Positions 1 through 8,537 of a DNA stretch of 64,000 nucleotides are shown here, piece by piece; position 1 is the stretch's first letter; the number at the start of each line of letters is the position of its first letter. This stretch comes from JBCDKH01 sp964388485. GTDB taxonomy: Bacteria > Planctomycetota > Phycisphaerae > Tepidisphaerales > Tepidisphaeraceae. Below the pieces are notes generated by a model, which had not been told where the DNA came from, ran no database searches, and worked only from the letters and a program-made list of their open reading frames with translations. The stretch lies in NCBI GenBank assembly GCA_964388485.1, contig CAYMAS010000007.1:47552-111551 (forward strand), in the 5' to 3' direction. The translations under genes were made by a program, and so were the position numbers.

Positions 1-491
1 TCGTCGTGCTCGCCAGCGGTTCTGCGAGGATCGACCCGATCGGCTTACGCGGCGACCTCATCTGCCTCGTCAGCATGGTCTTGGCTGTGCTCTACCTTGT
101 TCTGGCGAGACGCACCGGCGCCGCCAAGTTGGGCATTGCACGTTATCTTGTCCCGCTTTACCTGCTGGCGGGCGTGACGACGCTCATCTACACAGTGGCG
201 AGAAGAGAGTGGCAGGAGGTGAGCAGCGACATCGATATCGGCCGCGAAATGCTGCTGATGGCGCTCTTGGCCCTCATCCCGACCGCAATCGGGCACGGCA
301 TGCTCAACTACTCGATGACTCAATTGCGAGGCCAAGCGGTCGCAGTCGCGAGTTTGGGCCAGATCCCGGTCGCGGCACTGCTGGCGGTGCCGTTGCTGGG
401 CGAGCATCCGAGTCGAGCGTTCTATCCGGCGTGCGTGTTCATCGCGTTCGGCGCGGTGATCGCCATCTTCAAGCCGAAGGTGAAAGCGTAG
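1..491 (+). CDS. EamA/DMT-family membrane transporter, C-terminal part (runs off window start)
   Basis: The frame is open to the first base, so the gene starts upstream and only about 160 residues are seen. These contain roughly five hydrophobic segments with short loops (around residues 18-32, 45-62, 80-96, 112-130, 138-154) and end in a short basic tail (FKPKVKA). The segment with LGQIPVAALLAVPLLGEHP resembles the second EamA repeat of drug/metabolite transporters, in which a proline after the last-but-one helix and a Gly-Glu pair are conserved. It would act in the inner membrane as a small-molecule exporter; the substrate cannot be told. The stop lies only 8 bases before pyrR, so it could be the upstream member of the pyr operon, but no functional link is implied. 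Family call is fairly good, specificity unknown. Confidence 0.7.
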   Translation, partial: VVLASGSARIDPIGLRGDLICLVSMVLAVLYLVLARRTGAAKLGIARYLVPLYLLAGVTTLIYTVARREWQEVSSDIDIGREMLLMALLALIPTAIGHGMLNYSMTQLRGQAVAVASLGQIPVAALLAVPLLGEHPSRAFYPACVFIAFGAVIAIFKPKVKA

Positions 492-499
492 CGTGTGCC

Positions 500-1003
500 G
501 TGCACGATGCAGCGGCCATCCGGGAGGGCGTCGAGCAGCTGACAAGTGCTATCGCCGCGTCGGCTGGATCGGGGCGGATCAACGTCATCGGCATCGTTAC
601 CCGGGGCGAGACCCTTGCCGCAAGGATCCGGGCGAAGCTGGCGGAGCGTGGGCTGGACGTTGGTACGGGGTCGGTCGACGTGACGCTCTACCGCGACGAC
701 CTTCGTGAGATTGGCCCGAAGGCGGTGGTCCGAGCCACGGATCTGCCGGCGGAGGTCGACGGGGTCGCGACTTGGCTGGTCGACGATGTGATCCACACGG
801 GCCGAAGCGTCCGCGCGGCATTGCAAGTGATCGGCGACTTCGGCAGACCTGCGTGGGTCCGGCTGGCGGTGCTGGTCGATCGTGGCGGTCGCGAGTTGCC
901 GATTCAGCCAGACTTGACGGCGATGCGTCTCGATGCGTCGTCTCGTGTCAACGTTCGGCTTCAGGAAGTCGACGGCCGCGATGCCGTGGAGGTGAGCGCG
1001 TGA
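500..1003 (+). CDS. pyrR: PyrR bifunctional pyrimidine regulator / uracil phosphoribosyltransferase
   Basis: About 167 residues, close to the usual 175-185 of PyrR. The PRPP-binding loop LVDDVIHTGRSVR (residues 93-105) is nearly the family signature, and the start VHDAAAIREGVEQL matches the family's N-terminal helix. PyrR binds UMP and pyr mRNA in many bacteria to attenuate pyr transcription, and has weak UPRTase activity. I chose the GTG at 500, just after the preceding stop; the frame is open further upstream but there it overlaps the transporter gene. The stop codon overlaps the GTG of pyrB (GTGA), so the two are translationally coupled. I did not find a convincing PyrR anti-antiterminator hairpin within the window, but the leader would lie upstream of the window if the operon starts with the transporter. 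Confidence 0.88.
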   Translation: MHDAAAIREGVEQLTSAIAASAGSGRINVIGIVTRGETLAARIRAKLAERGLDVGTGSVDVTLYRDDLREIGPKAVVRATDLPAEVDGVATWLVDDVIHTGRSVRAALQVIGDFGRPAWVRLAVLVDRGGRELPIQPDLTAMRLDASSRVNVRLQEVDGRDAVEVSA

Positions 1004-1926
1004 CGACCTGGACCCGGCGGCATCTATTGGGCCTGCGCGACCTGTCGGGCGAGGAACTGACGTTCATCCTCGACACCGCCGATGGCTTCCGCGGCGTGAG
1101 CACGCGATCAGTCAAGAAGGTGCCGGCTCTTCGCGGCCGCGTCGTCGTCAACGCGTTCTTTGAAGATTCGACGCGCACTCGGATGAGCTTCACGCTCGCT
1201 GCTCAACGGCTCGATGCAGACATCCTCGACTTCAGCAGCAAGGGCAGCAGCGTCAGCAAAGGCGAGACGCTCGGTGATACGCTGCGGAACATCGAGGCGA
1301 TGGGCGTCGATGTCCTGGTCCTTCGCCACCGCTCTGCCGGTGCGGCCAAGCTTGCCGCCGACGCCGTCGGGTGCAGCATCGTCAACGCGGGCGACGGTGC
1401 TCACGAGCATCCGACGCAGGCTTTGCTCGACCTCTACACGCTTCGCGAGCGGTTGGGCGACCTCGCCGGCAAGCACGTTGCCATCGTCGGCGACATCGCC
1501 AACAGCCGCGTCGCCCGCAGCAACGTCTTCGGCCTGACCACCCTTGGTGCCCGCGTCACGCTCGTCGGCCCGACTACCCTCGTGCCGGGTTCGCTGTCGG
1601 CTTTGGAAGGCGTCGGAACGTCGAATGATCTCGACGCAGTGCTGCCGGAGGTTGATGCGGTCAACATGCTCCGCGTCCAGAACGAGCGGATGCAATCGGC
1701 GGCGTTTCCCAGCACTCGCGAATACGCCTCCCTCTTCGGCCTCAACGCCGAGCGGCTAGCCAAGGCTCGTGACGATCTGGTCGTGATGCACCCGGGTCCG
1801 ATGAACCGTGGCGTCGAGATCGAAACAAGTATCGCCGACGGGCCGCAGTCGATGATCCTGCGGCAAGTGACGAACGGCTTGGCGGTCCGGATGGCCGTGC
1901 TCTACCTCGTCAGTCAAGCGAGCTGA
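1000..1926 (+). CDS. pyrB: Aspartate carbamoyltransferase catalytic subunit
   Basis: 308 residues, the normal length of PyrB. It joins carbamoyl phosphate and L-aspartate, the committed step of pyrimidine synthesis. Diagnostic motifs are visible: FFEDSTRTRMSF (about 53-64; the STRT loop binds the carbamoyl phosphate), HPTQALLDLYTL (about 136-147) and HPGPMNRGVEIE near the C-terminus. The GTG start at 1000 overlaps the pyrR stop by four bases; an ATG alternative is not available nearby. In many planctomycetes pyrC follows, but here the next base pairs hold a palindromic element and then yidC, so the pyr cluster is short. No regulatory chain (PyrI) gene is adjacent. Confidence 0.95.
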   Translation: MTTWTRRHLLGLRDLSGEELTFILDTADGFRGVSTRSVKKVPALRGRVVVNAFFEDSTRTRMSFTLAAQRLDADILDFSSKGSSVSKGETLGDTLRNIEAMGVDVLVLRHRSAGAAKLAADAVGCSIVNAGDGAHEHPTQALLDLYTLRERLGDLAGKHVAIVGDIANSRVARSNVFGLTTLGARVTLVGPTTLVPGSLSALEGVGTSNDLDAVLPEVDAVNMLRVQNERMQSAAFPSTREYASLFGLNAERLAKARDDLVVMHPGPMNRGVEIETSIADGPQSMILRQVTNGLAVRMAVLYLVSQAS

Positions 1927-1949
1927 GGTCGACGAATCCAGACGCAGCT

Positions 1950-2028
1950 TCTGGTAGCCGCGGAGCCTGCTCCGTCGTTCGGAAGTCGGTGCAGTCGCGA
2001 TCGCGAAGCAAGCTCCGCGGCTACCAGA
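1950..2028. repeat. Palindromic intergenic element (17-bp perfect inverted repeat)
   Basis: Arms 1950-1966 and 2012-2028 are perfectly complementary (tctggtagccgcggagc against its reverse complement); after one mismatch a further four pairs extend the stem inward (1968-1971 with 2007-2010). The loop of about 35 bases is itself partly self-complementary. The element lies between pyrB and yidC, both read in the plus direction. It has no T-run, so it is more like a REP/MITE-type element or mRNA-end hairpin than a classic terminator. Confidence 0.7.
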
Positions 2029-2134
2029 TTCACACCGGGGTCACCATCGTGCGGTTGCGACGGGGGGTCGATCTCCTACTGTGCTCGCCCCCGGTGTCGC
2101 TGCCGGGTTCCGCCGCCGCCACTGCGACCCGCTG

Positions 2135-4201
2135 ATGGGCAACCGACGCACCGTTTCGCTCGTTCTGATCTTCCTGTCGCTGATCCTGCTTTGGGACATC
2201 GGCACCCGCTGGTATGCCGAGCGGCGTGGCTGGAACACTACCATCGCCGACAACGTCGAGGAGATCGAGCCGACGACGCGGCCCGGTGCCATCGACGCCA
2301 CCACCACGCGACCGTCGACGCAGCCCGACTTCGAATTTGAACCACCGACTGAGACGGATGGTTTGGCCGTAGTCGAGGGCGAAGCGCAACAGATCATCCT
2401 CGGCGGCGACAAGGAGGCCGACGAGTCGCCGTTCGCCATTCGGCTGACGCTCTCGTCGGTCGGGGCGGGCATCGATGAGGCGTTGCTCAAGGCTTACGCC
2501 GCTGAAGTTGACGAACCGGATCGGTATCGCTTCGAGGTGCCATACGAGGCCTCGCCCGACGAGAATCGGCCGCTGGCGACGCAGACGGTGACGATCAACG
2601 GCGAGACGCTCGACTTGTCGAACGTCGCTTGGAACGTCCAGGAAAGCGACGACCGCCGAGCCGTCTTCTACGTCGACGTCCTCAGCCAGGGCCAACGCGT
2701 CGCACGCGTTCAGAAGGTCGTGCGGCTGTTCCCGAAGGTCGACGCCGACGGCAACGCCGATCCACGCGGCGGCTACGAGCTTCGCGTCTTGCAGTCGGTC
2801 AAGAATTACACCGCCGGACCGATCACCTACGAGACGACGCTCAACGGCACCACAACGCCGCCCCGCGAACTCGAAGGCATGTACGACCAGCGGACGGTCC
2901 TCCGCGGGCAACTCGAGGACGGGCGTGTTCGCTACGAGGCCGAGCAGGTCGAGGCGTTCGACGAGGATGAGCCGCAACGGATCTATGACCTCGGTATCGA
3001 GCCGTTGGCGTGGGCGGGGAGCGGAACGATCTACTTCAACGCAATCGTCCGCCCCGAAGATCCAGGGCAGGTCGAGCGATTCGTTGCCGAAGCGATCAAT
3101 CCGCAGAGCGATGATGCGGAACGCGAGGTGCGTCTGCGGCTCGAGTCTGACGAGTTCGAGATTGCCGCGGGTGAGACGCAGGTCCTGCCGCTTCGCGTCT
3201 TTCTCGGGCCGAAGAAGCGAGATCTTCTCGAGAACGACTACTACAGCGCCGCCCGCGTCCGGTACAACGCGACGCTCATCAGTCCGTTCGGCTGCACGTT
3301 CTGCGTGTTTCAGCCGGTGGTCGACATCCTCGTCTTCCTGCTGAGCATCTTCCACGCGATCACGTTCGACTGGGGCTTGGCGATCATTCTGCTGGTCTTC
3401 CTCGTGAGGACGCTTCTGCACCCGATCACTCGGAAGTCGCAGAAGAACATCATGAAGATGAGCAAGATGGCCCCCAAGATCCAGGCGGCCAAGGAGAAGT
3501 ACGGCGACGACAAGGAGAAGATGGCGGCCGCGATGGCGGAGATGGCACCCGAGCAGACGCAGGCCGTGCTATTTGGCTGCCTGCCGATGTTGCTCCAGAC
3601 GCCGATCTGGATCGCGCTCTACTCGACGCTCCAAGCGACCTTCGAGCTCCGGCACGAGCCGTTCTTCTACGGGCTGACGTGGATCGACGACCTCGCCAAG
3701 CCCGACCACCTGATCCAGTTCGAAAACGCCTATCCGCTGCTCTTCGGCTTCACGATCACGGGCCTCAACATCCTGCCGCTCTTGATGGGCCTGGTCTTCT
3801 ACCTGCAGATGAAACTGCAGCCCCAGCCGACGGCGACGATGACGCCCGAGCAAAAAGCCCAGCAGCGGCTGATTCAGATCATGATGGTCACGCTCTTTCC
3901 GCTCTTCCTCTACAGCGCACCGAGCGGCTTGAACCTCTACATCCTCACCAGCACCGCCTTCGGCATCATCGAGACGAAGCTCATCAGGGCCAATCTCAAA
4001 CGCGAGGAAGACGAACTCGAAGCCGCCAAGGCTCGCGGCGAGACGATCCCGGAGAAACCTAAAGGCCCCATCGGCCGCCGGCTCGACGCGTTCAAGGACA
4101 CGCTCGGCACCCGCATCGCCGAAGCTCAGAAGCAGGCTCAAGCCCATCAGGCGGCTCAGAAAAAGGGCGGCGGCAGCAAGCCGAGGCCGAAGAAGCGTTG
4201 A
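2135..4201 (+). CDS. yidC: YidC/Oxa1 membrane protein insertase
   Basis: 688 residues. An N-terminal transmembrane anchor (about 5-22, SLVLIFLSLILLW) is followed by a large periplasmic domain (about 60-380) and then the conserved five-helix core: FQPVVDILVFLLSIFHAI, GLAIILLVFLVRTLLHPIT, the cytoplasmic hairpin rich in KMSKMAPKIQAAKEKYGDD, then the pair of helices through PMLLQTPIWIALYSTLQ, and the last helices near residues 550-630. The positively charged core residue of the family is matched by the Arg in LVRTLLHP. The C-terminus is a basic tail (KKGGGSKPRPKKR) as in other ribosome-contacting YidCs. YidC inserts and folds inner-membrane proteins alone or with SecYEG. The chosen ATG is preceded by no clear Shine-Dalgarno. 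rnpA and rpmH, common neighbours, are absent. Confidence 0.95.
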   Translation: MGNRRTVSLVLIFLSLILLWDIGTRWYAERRGWNTTIADNVEEIEPTTRPGAIDATTTRPSTQPDFEFEPPTETDGLAVVEGEAQQIILGGDKEADESPFAIRLTLSSVGAGIDEALLKAYAAEVDEPDRYRFEVPYEASPDENRPLATQTVTINGETLDLSNVAWNVQESDDRRAVFYVDVLSQGQRVARVQKVVRLFPKVDADGNADPRGGYELRVLQSVKNYTAGPITYETTLNGTTTPPRELEGMYDQRTVLRGQLEDGRVRYEAEQVEAFDEDEPQRIYDLGIEPLAWAGSGTIYFNAIVRPEDPGQVERFVAEAINPQSDDAEREVRLRLESDEFEIAAGETQVLPLRVFLGPKKRDLLENDYYSAARVRYNATLISPFGCTFCVFQPVVDILVFLLSIFHAITFDWGLAIILLVFLVRTLLHPITRKSQKNIMKMSKMAPKIQAAKEKYGDDKEKMAAAMAEMAPEQTQAVLFGCLPMLLQTPIWIALYSTLQATFELRHEPFFYGLTWIDDLAKPDHLIQFENAYPLLFGFTITGLNILPLLMGLVFYLQMKLQPQPTATMTPEQKAQQRLIQIMMVTLFPLFLYSAPSGLNLYILTSTAFGIIETKLIRANLKREEDELEAAKARGETIPEKPKGPIGRRLDAFKDTLGTRIAEAQKQAQAHQAAQKKGGGSKPRPKKR

Positions 4202-4232
4202 GCCGCGGCAGCCCTTTTGGTTCAATAGCCCC

Positions 4233-6095
4233 ATGAGACGAATCTGCCTGATCTGGCTCTTGCTGCTGCTCTGCGGCAGCCTCGTCCGTGCGGACGATCT
4301 GCCAAATGTCGAGCCGGGGCAGGAAGTTACGTTCAAGCACCACTCGCGCTGGAAGCCTGCCATCGTTCAGCAGGCCGTTGGCGATCTGGTGCTGGTGCAG
4401 GACGAGCAGTTCCCCAAGAAGTTCCACTGGATCTGGATCCGCCGTGACCAGGTCCGGCTGGACGGCGAGACACACGAAGGCCCCGATCTGCGGGATCAGG
4501 TTCGCGTCGTCATCGCAAGTCATGCGGTCGAGGACGCCCTGCGAAAGGCACAGGCGAAGCTCGCATCGGCCGACGAACCGCGGCAGCGGCAGGGCGTTGC
4601 GGAACCTCGAACGGCAGAGCCGGAACCCGCTACGCCGCTGCAGCTCGAGGATCGCACGCCGCAGCCCCAGGAAGTCTGGCGATACCGGTCGAACCTCGCC
4701 ATGCCGCAGGTTCGGCCGGGCCGTCACCGCTTGGCCGCCGATCGTGGCGACGTAACAGGAACCCAATTCATCGCATCGACCCCGCCGATCATGATGGTCA
4801 GCCGAGTCGACGGCTTCGCCGCCAACCCAGACGCGGTTGCGGCGGAGCTTGTACCGTTCAACGGCGGTGATTCGCAACTCATCGAGCTGCCGACCGACGT
4901 GCGGGCAGTCGATGTGTCGCCCGACCTGTCGAAGCTGCTCGTTCAGTCTGATCGGTTCCACTTGCGAACGAAGAATCGACTCGAGATTCACAACATCGAC
5001 GCAAACGGGTCGTCGAAACTGAAAACGTTCCACCCGTTCGGCGACGAGGACGTCTTCGAGGCTCACTTCATCGGCGGCGGACGGTTCGTGCTCGCGGTCG
5101 GCGACGCATTGATCAAGGTCGTGGATGCCGAGAACCCGATGACCGGCTGGTCGGCGAGAACAGCGTCACGCAGAGGCGTGGCGGTCAGGACCGACGGCGG
5201 GGCCATCGCTCTGCACTCTGGTGATCGCATCCACCTCCTCAGTCCGACAGGCGACGTGCTGGCGACGCTGCCGGGCGAGGTCGATCACGTCGTCGCCATG
5301 GCTTTCGATCCGTCGGGCGAGAACCTCGCCGTGCTGAGCCCAAGTCGGCTGCGAACTTGGGATCTGGCTAATGAGGGAAGGCAACTGCTCGACAGCGGCT
5401 TGGCGGTAGAGAGCCCGACGCTCCTCTTCCTCGACCAGGGTCAGCTGCTCATCGGCGATCGGATCGTCGAGGCCGATTCCGGCATGACGCTGCGGCAAAT
5501 CGAGATGCCGATGCGGGCCGGTGCGTTGCAGTCCGTTGGCGACAAGCTGGCGGTGTCGGTGCGTGTGAATCCTCGGATGCCGCCGTCGCTCATCGTGGTC
5601 GCACCGCCGGACACGGCGGGTCGGGTCCAGGGCCGCAACCTTCTCGACCGCGGCCGGAGCGTCGGCATCGTTATCAACGGGCTCGAAGCCGAGCAAGCCC
5701 GACGCGTCCGAGAATACCTCACTGCTCAACTCGCCGCTCTGCAAGTCACGGTCGCAGATGACACCGACGCGACGCTCACGATCAGCAGCAAGCCTGGCGA
5801 GACCGTGCAGCAGAAGTACCGATTTGCCGGCTTCGAGGAGCGACAGGCGTCGGTGCGACAGCAGAATTACGAGGTGGTTCTCGCCGATGACAAGGGTCGG
5901 GTCGCGTGGCGGATTAACGGCGGCTTTACCGCACCGGGATTCATCCGACTCGAAGAAGACGAGACGCTCGACGGGGCGATCACCCGGCTACGAGAGGAGA
6001 GCGTTGGCTTCTTCGACGCGATCGAGCTGCCACCGGCGGCCGTCGTGACGGAGACGCCGGTCTGGAAAGTGCCGCTCGTATCAGACCGGGGCTGA
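4233..6095 (+). CDS. Secreted protein with beta-propeller-like middle region, unknown function
   Basis: 620 residues with a clear signal peptide (MRRICLIWLLLLLCGSLVRA, cut after ALVRA-like site near 20). Residues about 25-85 look like a small beta-barrel (an SH3/Tudor-like sequence with VGDLVLVQDE and HWIWIRRDQV). Residues about 200-480 contain repeated strands of WD40/YVTN type (for example VDVSPDLSKLLVQSD, MAFDPSGENLAVLSPSRLRTWDL, where FDPSGENLAVLS is typical of propeller blades). The C-terminal 150 residues form a separate alpha/beta region. I recognise no catalytic motif. It sits 31 bases after yidC and 15 bases before pgl, so it may share their transcript. Likely exported, perhaps a periplasmic binding scaffold; function not assignable. 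Confidence 0.6.
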   Translation: MRRICLIWLLLLLCGSLVRADDLPNVEPGQEVTFKHHSRWKPAIVQQAVGDLVLVQDEQFPKKFHWIWIRRDQVRLDGETHEGPDLRDQVRVVIASHAVEDALRKAQAKLASADEPRQRQGVAEPRTAEPEPATPLQLEDRTPQPQEVWRYRSNLAMPQVRPGRHRLAADRGDVTGTQFIASTPPIMMVSRVDGFAANPDAVAAELVPFNGGDSQLIELPTDVRAVDVSPDLSKLLVQSDRFHLRTKNRLEIHNIDANGSSKLKTFHPFGDEDVFEAHFIGGGRFVLAVGDALIKVVDAENPMTGWSARTASRRGVAVRTDGGAIALHSGDRIHLLSPTGDVLATLPGEVDHVVAMAFDPSGENLAVLSPSRLRTWDLANEGRQLLDSGLAVESPTLLFLDQGQLLIGDRIVEADSGMTLRQIEMPMRAGALQSVGDKLAVSVRVNPRMPPSLIVVAPPDTAGRVQGRNLLDRGRSVGIVINGLEAEQARRVREYLTAQLAALQVTVADDTDATLTISSKPGETVQQKYRFAGFEERQASVRQQNYEVVLADDKGRVAWRINGGFTAPGFIRLEEDETLDGAITRLREESVGFFDAIELPPAAVVTETPVWKVPLVSDRG

Positions 6096-6110
6096 TTCCT
6101 AGGCTGGGTC

Positions 6111-6863
6111 ATGAGCAGCACGCCGAAGATCGAGGTCAAGCCGACGCCCGCGGATGTCGCGATGGCGGCGGCGGAGAAGATCGTGCACGCGGCGTCTCTG
6201 GCACTTGCGGCGCAGGACACTTTCACCCTCGCCCTTGCCGGCGGATCAACGCCCAAGGCGACCTACGAGTTGCTGGCCAGCGACGAATTCAAAAAGCGGA
6301 TCGAGTGGAATCGCGTCGAGATCTTCTTTGGCGATGAACGGACAGTTGGCCCGGATCACGACGACAGCAACTACCGCATGGCCAAGAAGGCGTTGCTGAG
6401 CCGCGTGCCGATTCCGGGAGACAACATCTACCGAATGAAGGGTGAACTCGATCCCGCCGAAGCCGCCGCGGCGTACGACGCGATGCTCGCCGACAAGTTC
6501 GGCACCGACGGCGACGCTGCCGGCTTCGATCTGCTCATGGTCGGCATGGGGGATGACGCGCACACGCTGTCGCTGTTTCCGGAGACGGACGCTCTGCAGC
6601 ACACGGATCCGGCGGGCGTTCGTTGCGTAGCGAACCACGTCCCGAAGCTCGACACGTGGCGGCTAACCGTTACCGCTGGCTTCGCCAACCGAAGCCGTGA
6701 GATTCTGGCGTTGGTCGCTGGAGAGAAGAAAACAGCTGCCTTGACGCAAGTGCTCGAAGGCGACGACCAGCCGGCGAAGTACCCGACGCAGCTCCTTCGC
6801 CCGACGATGGGCCGGTTCTACATGTACGTTGACGCCGCCGCGACGGGCATGAACGCGGAATAG
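6111..6863 (+). CDS. pgl: 6-phosphogluconolactonase
   Basis: 250 residues, the usual size. It hydrolyses 6-phosphoglucono-lactone in the oxidative pentose phosphate pathway. Motifs seen: LALAGGSTPKATYELL (about 43-58, the phosphate-binding GGSTP loop), VEIFFGDERTVGPDHDDSN (about 72-90) and VGMGDDAHTLSLFPET (about 146-161). The last motif differs from the more usual GMGPDGHTASLFP by D for P and A for G, but the His and SLFP are kept, so it should be active. The start ATG lies 15 bases after the preceding gene. No zwf or gnd is nearby. Confidence 0.92.
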   Translation: MSSTPKIEVKPTPADVAMAAAEKIVHAASLALAAQDTFTLALAGGSTPKATYELLASDEFKKRIEWNRVEIFFGDERTVGPDHDDSNYRMAKKALLSRVPIPGDNIYRMKGELDPAEAAAAYDAMLADKFGTDGDAAGFDLLMVGMGDDAHTLSLFPETDALQHTDPAGVRCVANHVPKLDTWRLTVTAGFANRSREILALVAGEKKTAALTQVLEGDDQPAKYPTQLLRPTMGRFYMYVDAAATGMNAE

Positions 6864-6877
6864 CGTCTCGCGGCGAA

Positions 6878-8212
6878 TCAACCCTGCGGCATCAGCGCGT
6901 CGGGGCTTTGGAGGTACTGCAAAATCGCGTTCAACCCGCCGACGGCGGTGCCGCCGTCAACGACGCGGTGGTCGCAGGTGAGGCTCAGCGGCAGCTGTTT
7001 GCCGACGCCCATGAGGCCGTCCCGCACCACGACGCCGTCCCGCGCCCGGCCGACGGCAAGGATGGCGGCTTCGGGATAGTTGAGGATCGGCGTCGCGAAT
7101 CGGCCACCTGGGTAGGAGCCGAAGTTGCTGATGGTAAACGTGCCGCCGCTGAGCTGCTTGGTCGACAGCGAGCGACTCCGACATCCCGCGGCGAGTTCTG
7201 CGATCTTTTCACCGATCTCCATCACGCCCAGCCGCCGCACGTCGCGAAGCACGGGCACCATCAGGCCGTCCGAGGTGTCGACGGCGATGCCCAGGTGCAC
7301 CTGCCGGTGCCTCGCGATGTCGGTCATAGCGTCGTCGACGGTCGAATTGAGCCGGGTCAGATCCATGCCCGCCTCGCCTGCGAGCACCTTCGCGACGGCG
7401 GCGCAGACGAAGGGCAGCAACGAGATCTTGATGCCGGTGGCCGTGACGAGTCGCTTGCGGGCCGATTCCAGCTTCGTCACGTCCGCCTCGTCCATGACGG
7501 TGAAGTGCACGGCACGGTCGACACTCTCCCGCAGGCGGTCGGCAATAGTGCGTCGCAGGCCGCGGATGGGGACGTGGATGGCATCGTCATCGCCGTAGCC
7601 GATGGTCTTGGAGCCGACCTCGTGCGGCAGCGCCGGCTGCGTGGCCGGAGCGGCGGCGGGTTTGGCTTCGGGACGGCGGGCGGTGGTGCCGTATCGATCC
7701 GCGGCGGCTTCAACGTCGCGAGCGGTGATGCGTCCGCCCATGCCCGTGCCGGCGACGTCGTGAAGATTGACGTTAAGATCACGAGCCTTGCGACGAACGG
7801 CTGGCGTCGCGAGCGGCTTGCCGTCGCTGGCCTCGGACGCGGCCAAGGCACCGACGACGCTGCCGGCGTCGTCTTCCTCGATTGCCGCCGGGGCGGCTTT
7901 CGGCTCAGGTTGCTTCGCGTCCGCGTGTGACTTAGTGGATGCCTCACCGTCCAGCGCCGCATACTCGACTACAGCCGAACCGACCTTCACCCGCTCGCCC
8001 GGCTGCACGTGCAGCTTCGCCACCACGCCGTCCCGCGGTGCCATCAGCTCCGTTTGTGCCTTGCCCGTCTCGACCAGCGCCAGCGCATCACCTTCTTCCA
8101 CGGCAGCGCCGGGTTCGACGTTCCACTCGATGATTTCGGCCTCTTCCAGACCTTCGCCGAGGTCGGGCAGGAGAAAGTCGTTGCCGTCGAAGGTGTCGCC
8201 GGGCGTTGCCAT
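6878..8212 (-). CDS. Dihydrolipoamide acyltransferase (E2 of a 2-oxo acid dehydrogenase complex)
   Basis: 444 residues in the classical order: one lipoyl domain (about 9-82, LPDLGEGLEEAEIIEWNVEPG with the lipoyl Lys in ALVETGKAQTEL), an Ala/Pro/Asp-rich linker, a peripheral E1/E3-binding domain (about 134-170, ATPAVRRKARDLNVNLHDVAGTG), another linker, then the catalytic domain (about 205-440) with the active-site DHRVVDGGTAV near the end. The single lipoyl domain and the sequence around it fit branched-chain 2-oxo acid or pyruvate E2s; which acyl group is carried cannot be decided. The lipoyl hairpin reads ETGKA rather than ETDKA. E1 and E3 genes are not adjacent. It is convergent with pgl. 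Confidence 0.9.
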   Translation of the reverse strand: MATPGDTFDGNDFLLPDLGEGLEEAEIIEWNVEPGAAVEEGDALALVETGKAQTELMAPRDGVVAKLHVQPGERVKVGSAVVEYAALDGEASTKSHADAKQPEPKAAPAAIEEDDAGSVVGALAASEASDGKPLATPAVRRKARDLNVNLHDVAGTGMGGRITARDVEAAADRYGTTARRPEAKPAAAPATQPALPHEVGSKTIGYGDDDAIHVPIRGLRRTIADRLRESVDRAVHFTVMDEADVTKLESARKRLVTATGIKISLLPFVCAAVAKVLAGEAGMDLTRLNSTVDDAMTDIARHRQVHLGIAVDTSDGLMVPVLRDVRRLGVMEIGEKIAELAAGCRSRSLSTKQLSGGTFTISNFGSYPGGRFATPILNYPEAAILAVGRARDGVVVRDGLMGVGKQLPLSLTCDHRVVDGGTAVGGLNAILQYLQSPDALMPQG

Positions 8213-8221
8213 GGGATGAGT

Positions 8222-8515
8222 CTATCCGATGAGCCGCTCTTCACGAATGAACGACTCGATCCACGTCTCCGTCTCGACAGGCGTGTTGGTCACGACAAAG
8301 ACCTCTTGAACGGTGCCGCTGATGTACCACATGAGCTTCACGCCGCTCTCGGTGTGGTACTGGATCGTCAGCTTCGCCGGCCCGGTGCCGTGACGGCGGT
8401 TGATGCGGCCCGGCACAATCCGCGTCACGTTCGGCCCCCGCTTGAGAATGGCGTCGCAGACGTCGTCCAGCCCCCTGACCCGGCCGTGCTCACGTTTGAC
8501 CCGGCCGTACTTCAC
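8222..8515 (-). CDS. Small conserved hypothetical protein (DUF2103-like)
   Basis: 97 residues, soluble, beginning MKYGRVKREHGRVRGLDDV. It has a basic N-terminal half and a beta-rich C-terminal half (KLTIQYHTESGVKLMWYISG, EVFVVTNTP). The spacing of the RIVPGRI and EVFV segments is reminiscent of DUF2103 proteins, but I cannot verify this and the metal-binding Cys expected of that family are absent. Its start is 22 bases from the start of the divergent peroxiredoxin gene, so the two share one short promoter region, and its stop lies 10 bases from the E2 start on the same strand, which suggests it is co-transcribed with the E2. Function unknown. Confidence 0.55.
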   Translation of the reverse strand: MKYGRVKREHGRVRGLDDVCDAILKRGPNVTRIVPGRINRRHGTGPAKLTIQYHTESGVKLMWYISGTVQEVFVVTNTPVETETWIESFIREERLIG

Positions 8516-8537
8516 CGGCAGACCCTACGCTGGCGGC

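Noticed and set aside
500..1003. Earlier starts for pyrR inside the transporter gene
   Set aside because: They would add about 25-95 residues without family similarity, in a different frame of the upstream gene.
2030..3421. Long minus-strand open frame (over 460 codons) opposite yidC
   Set aside because: Composition is Arg/Asp/Leu-rich without motifs and lies opposite a strongly conserved gene; an effect of high GC.
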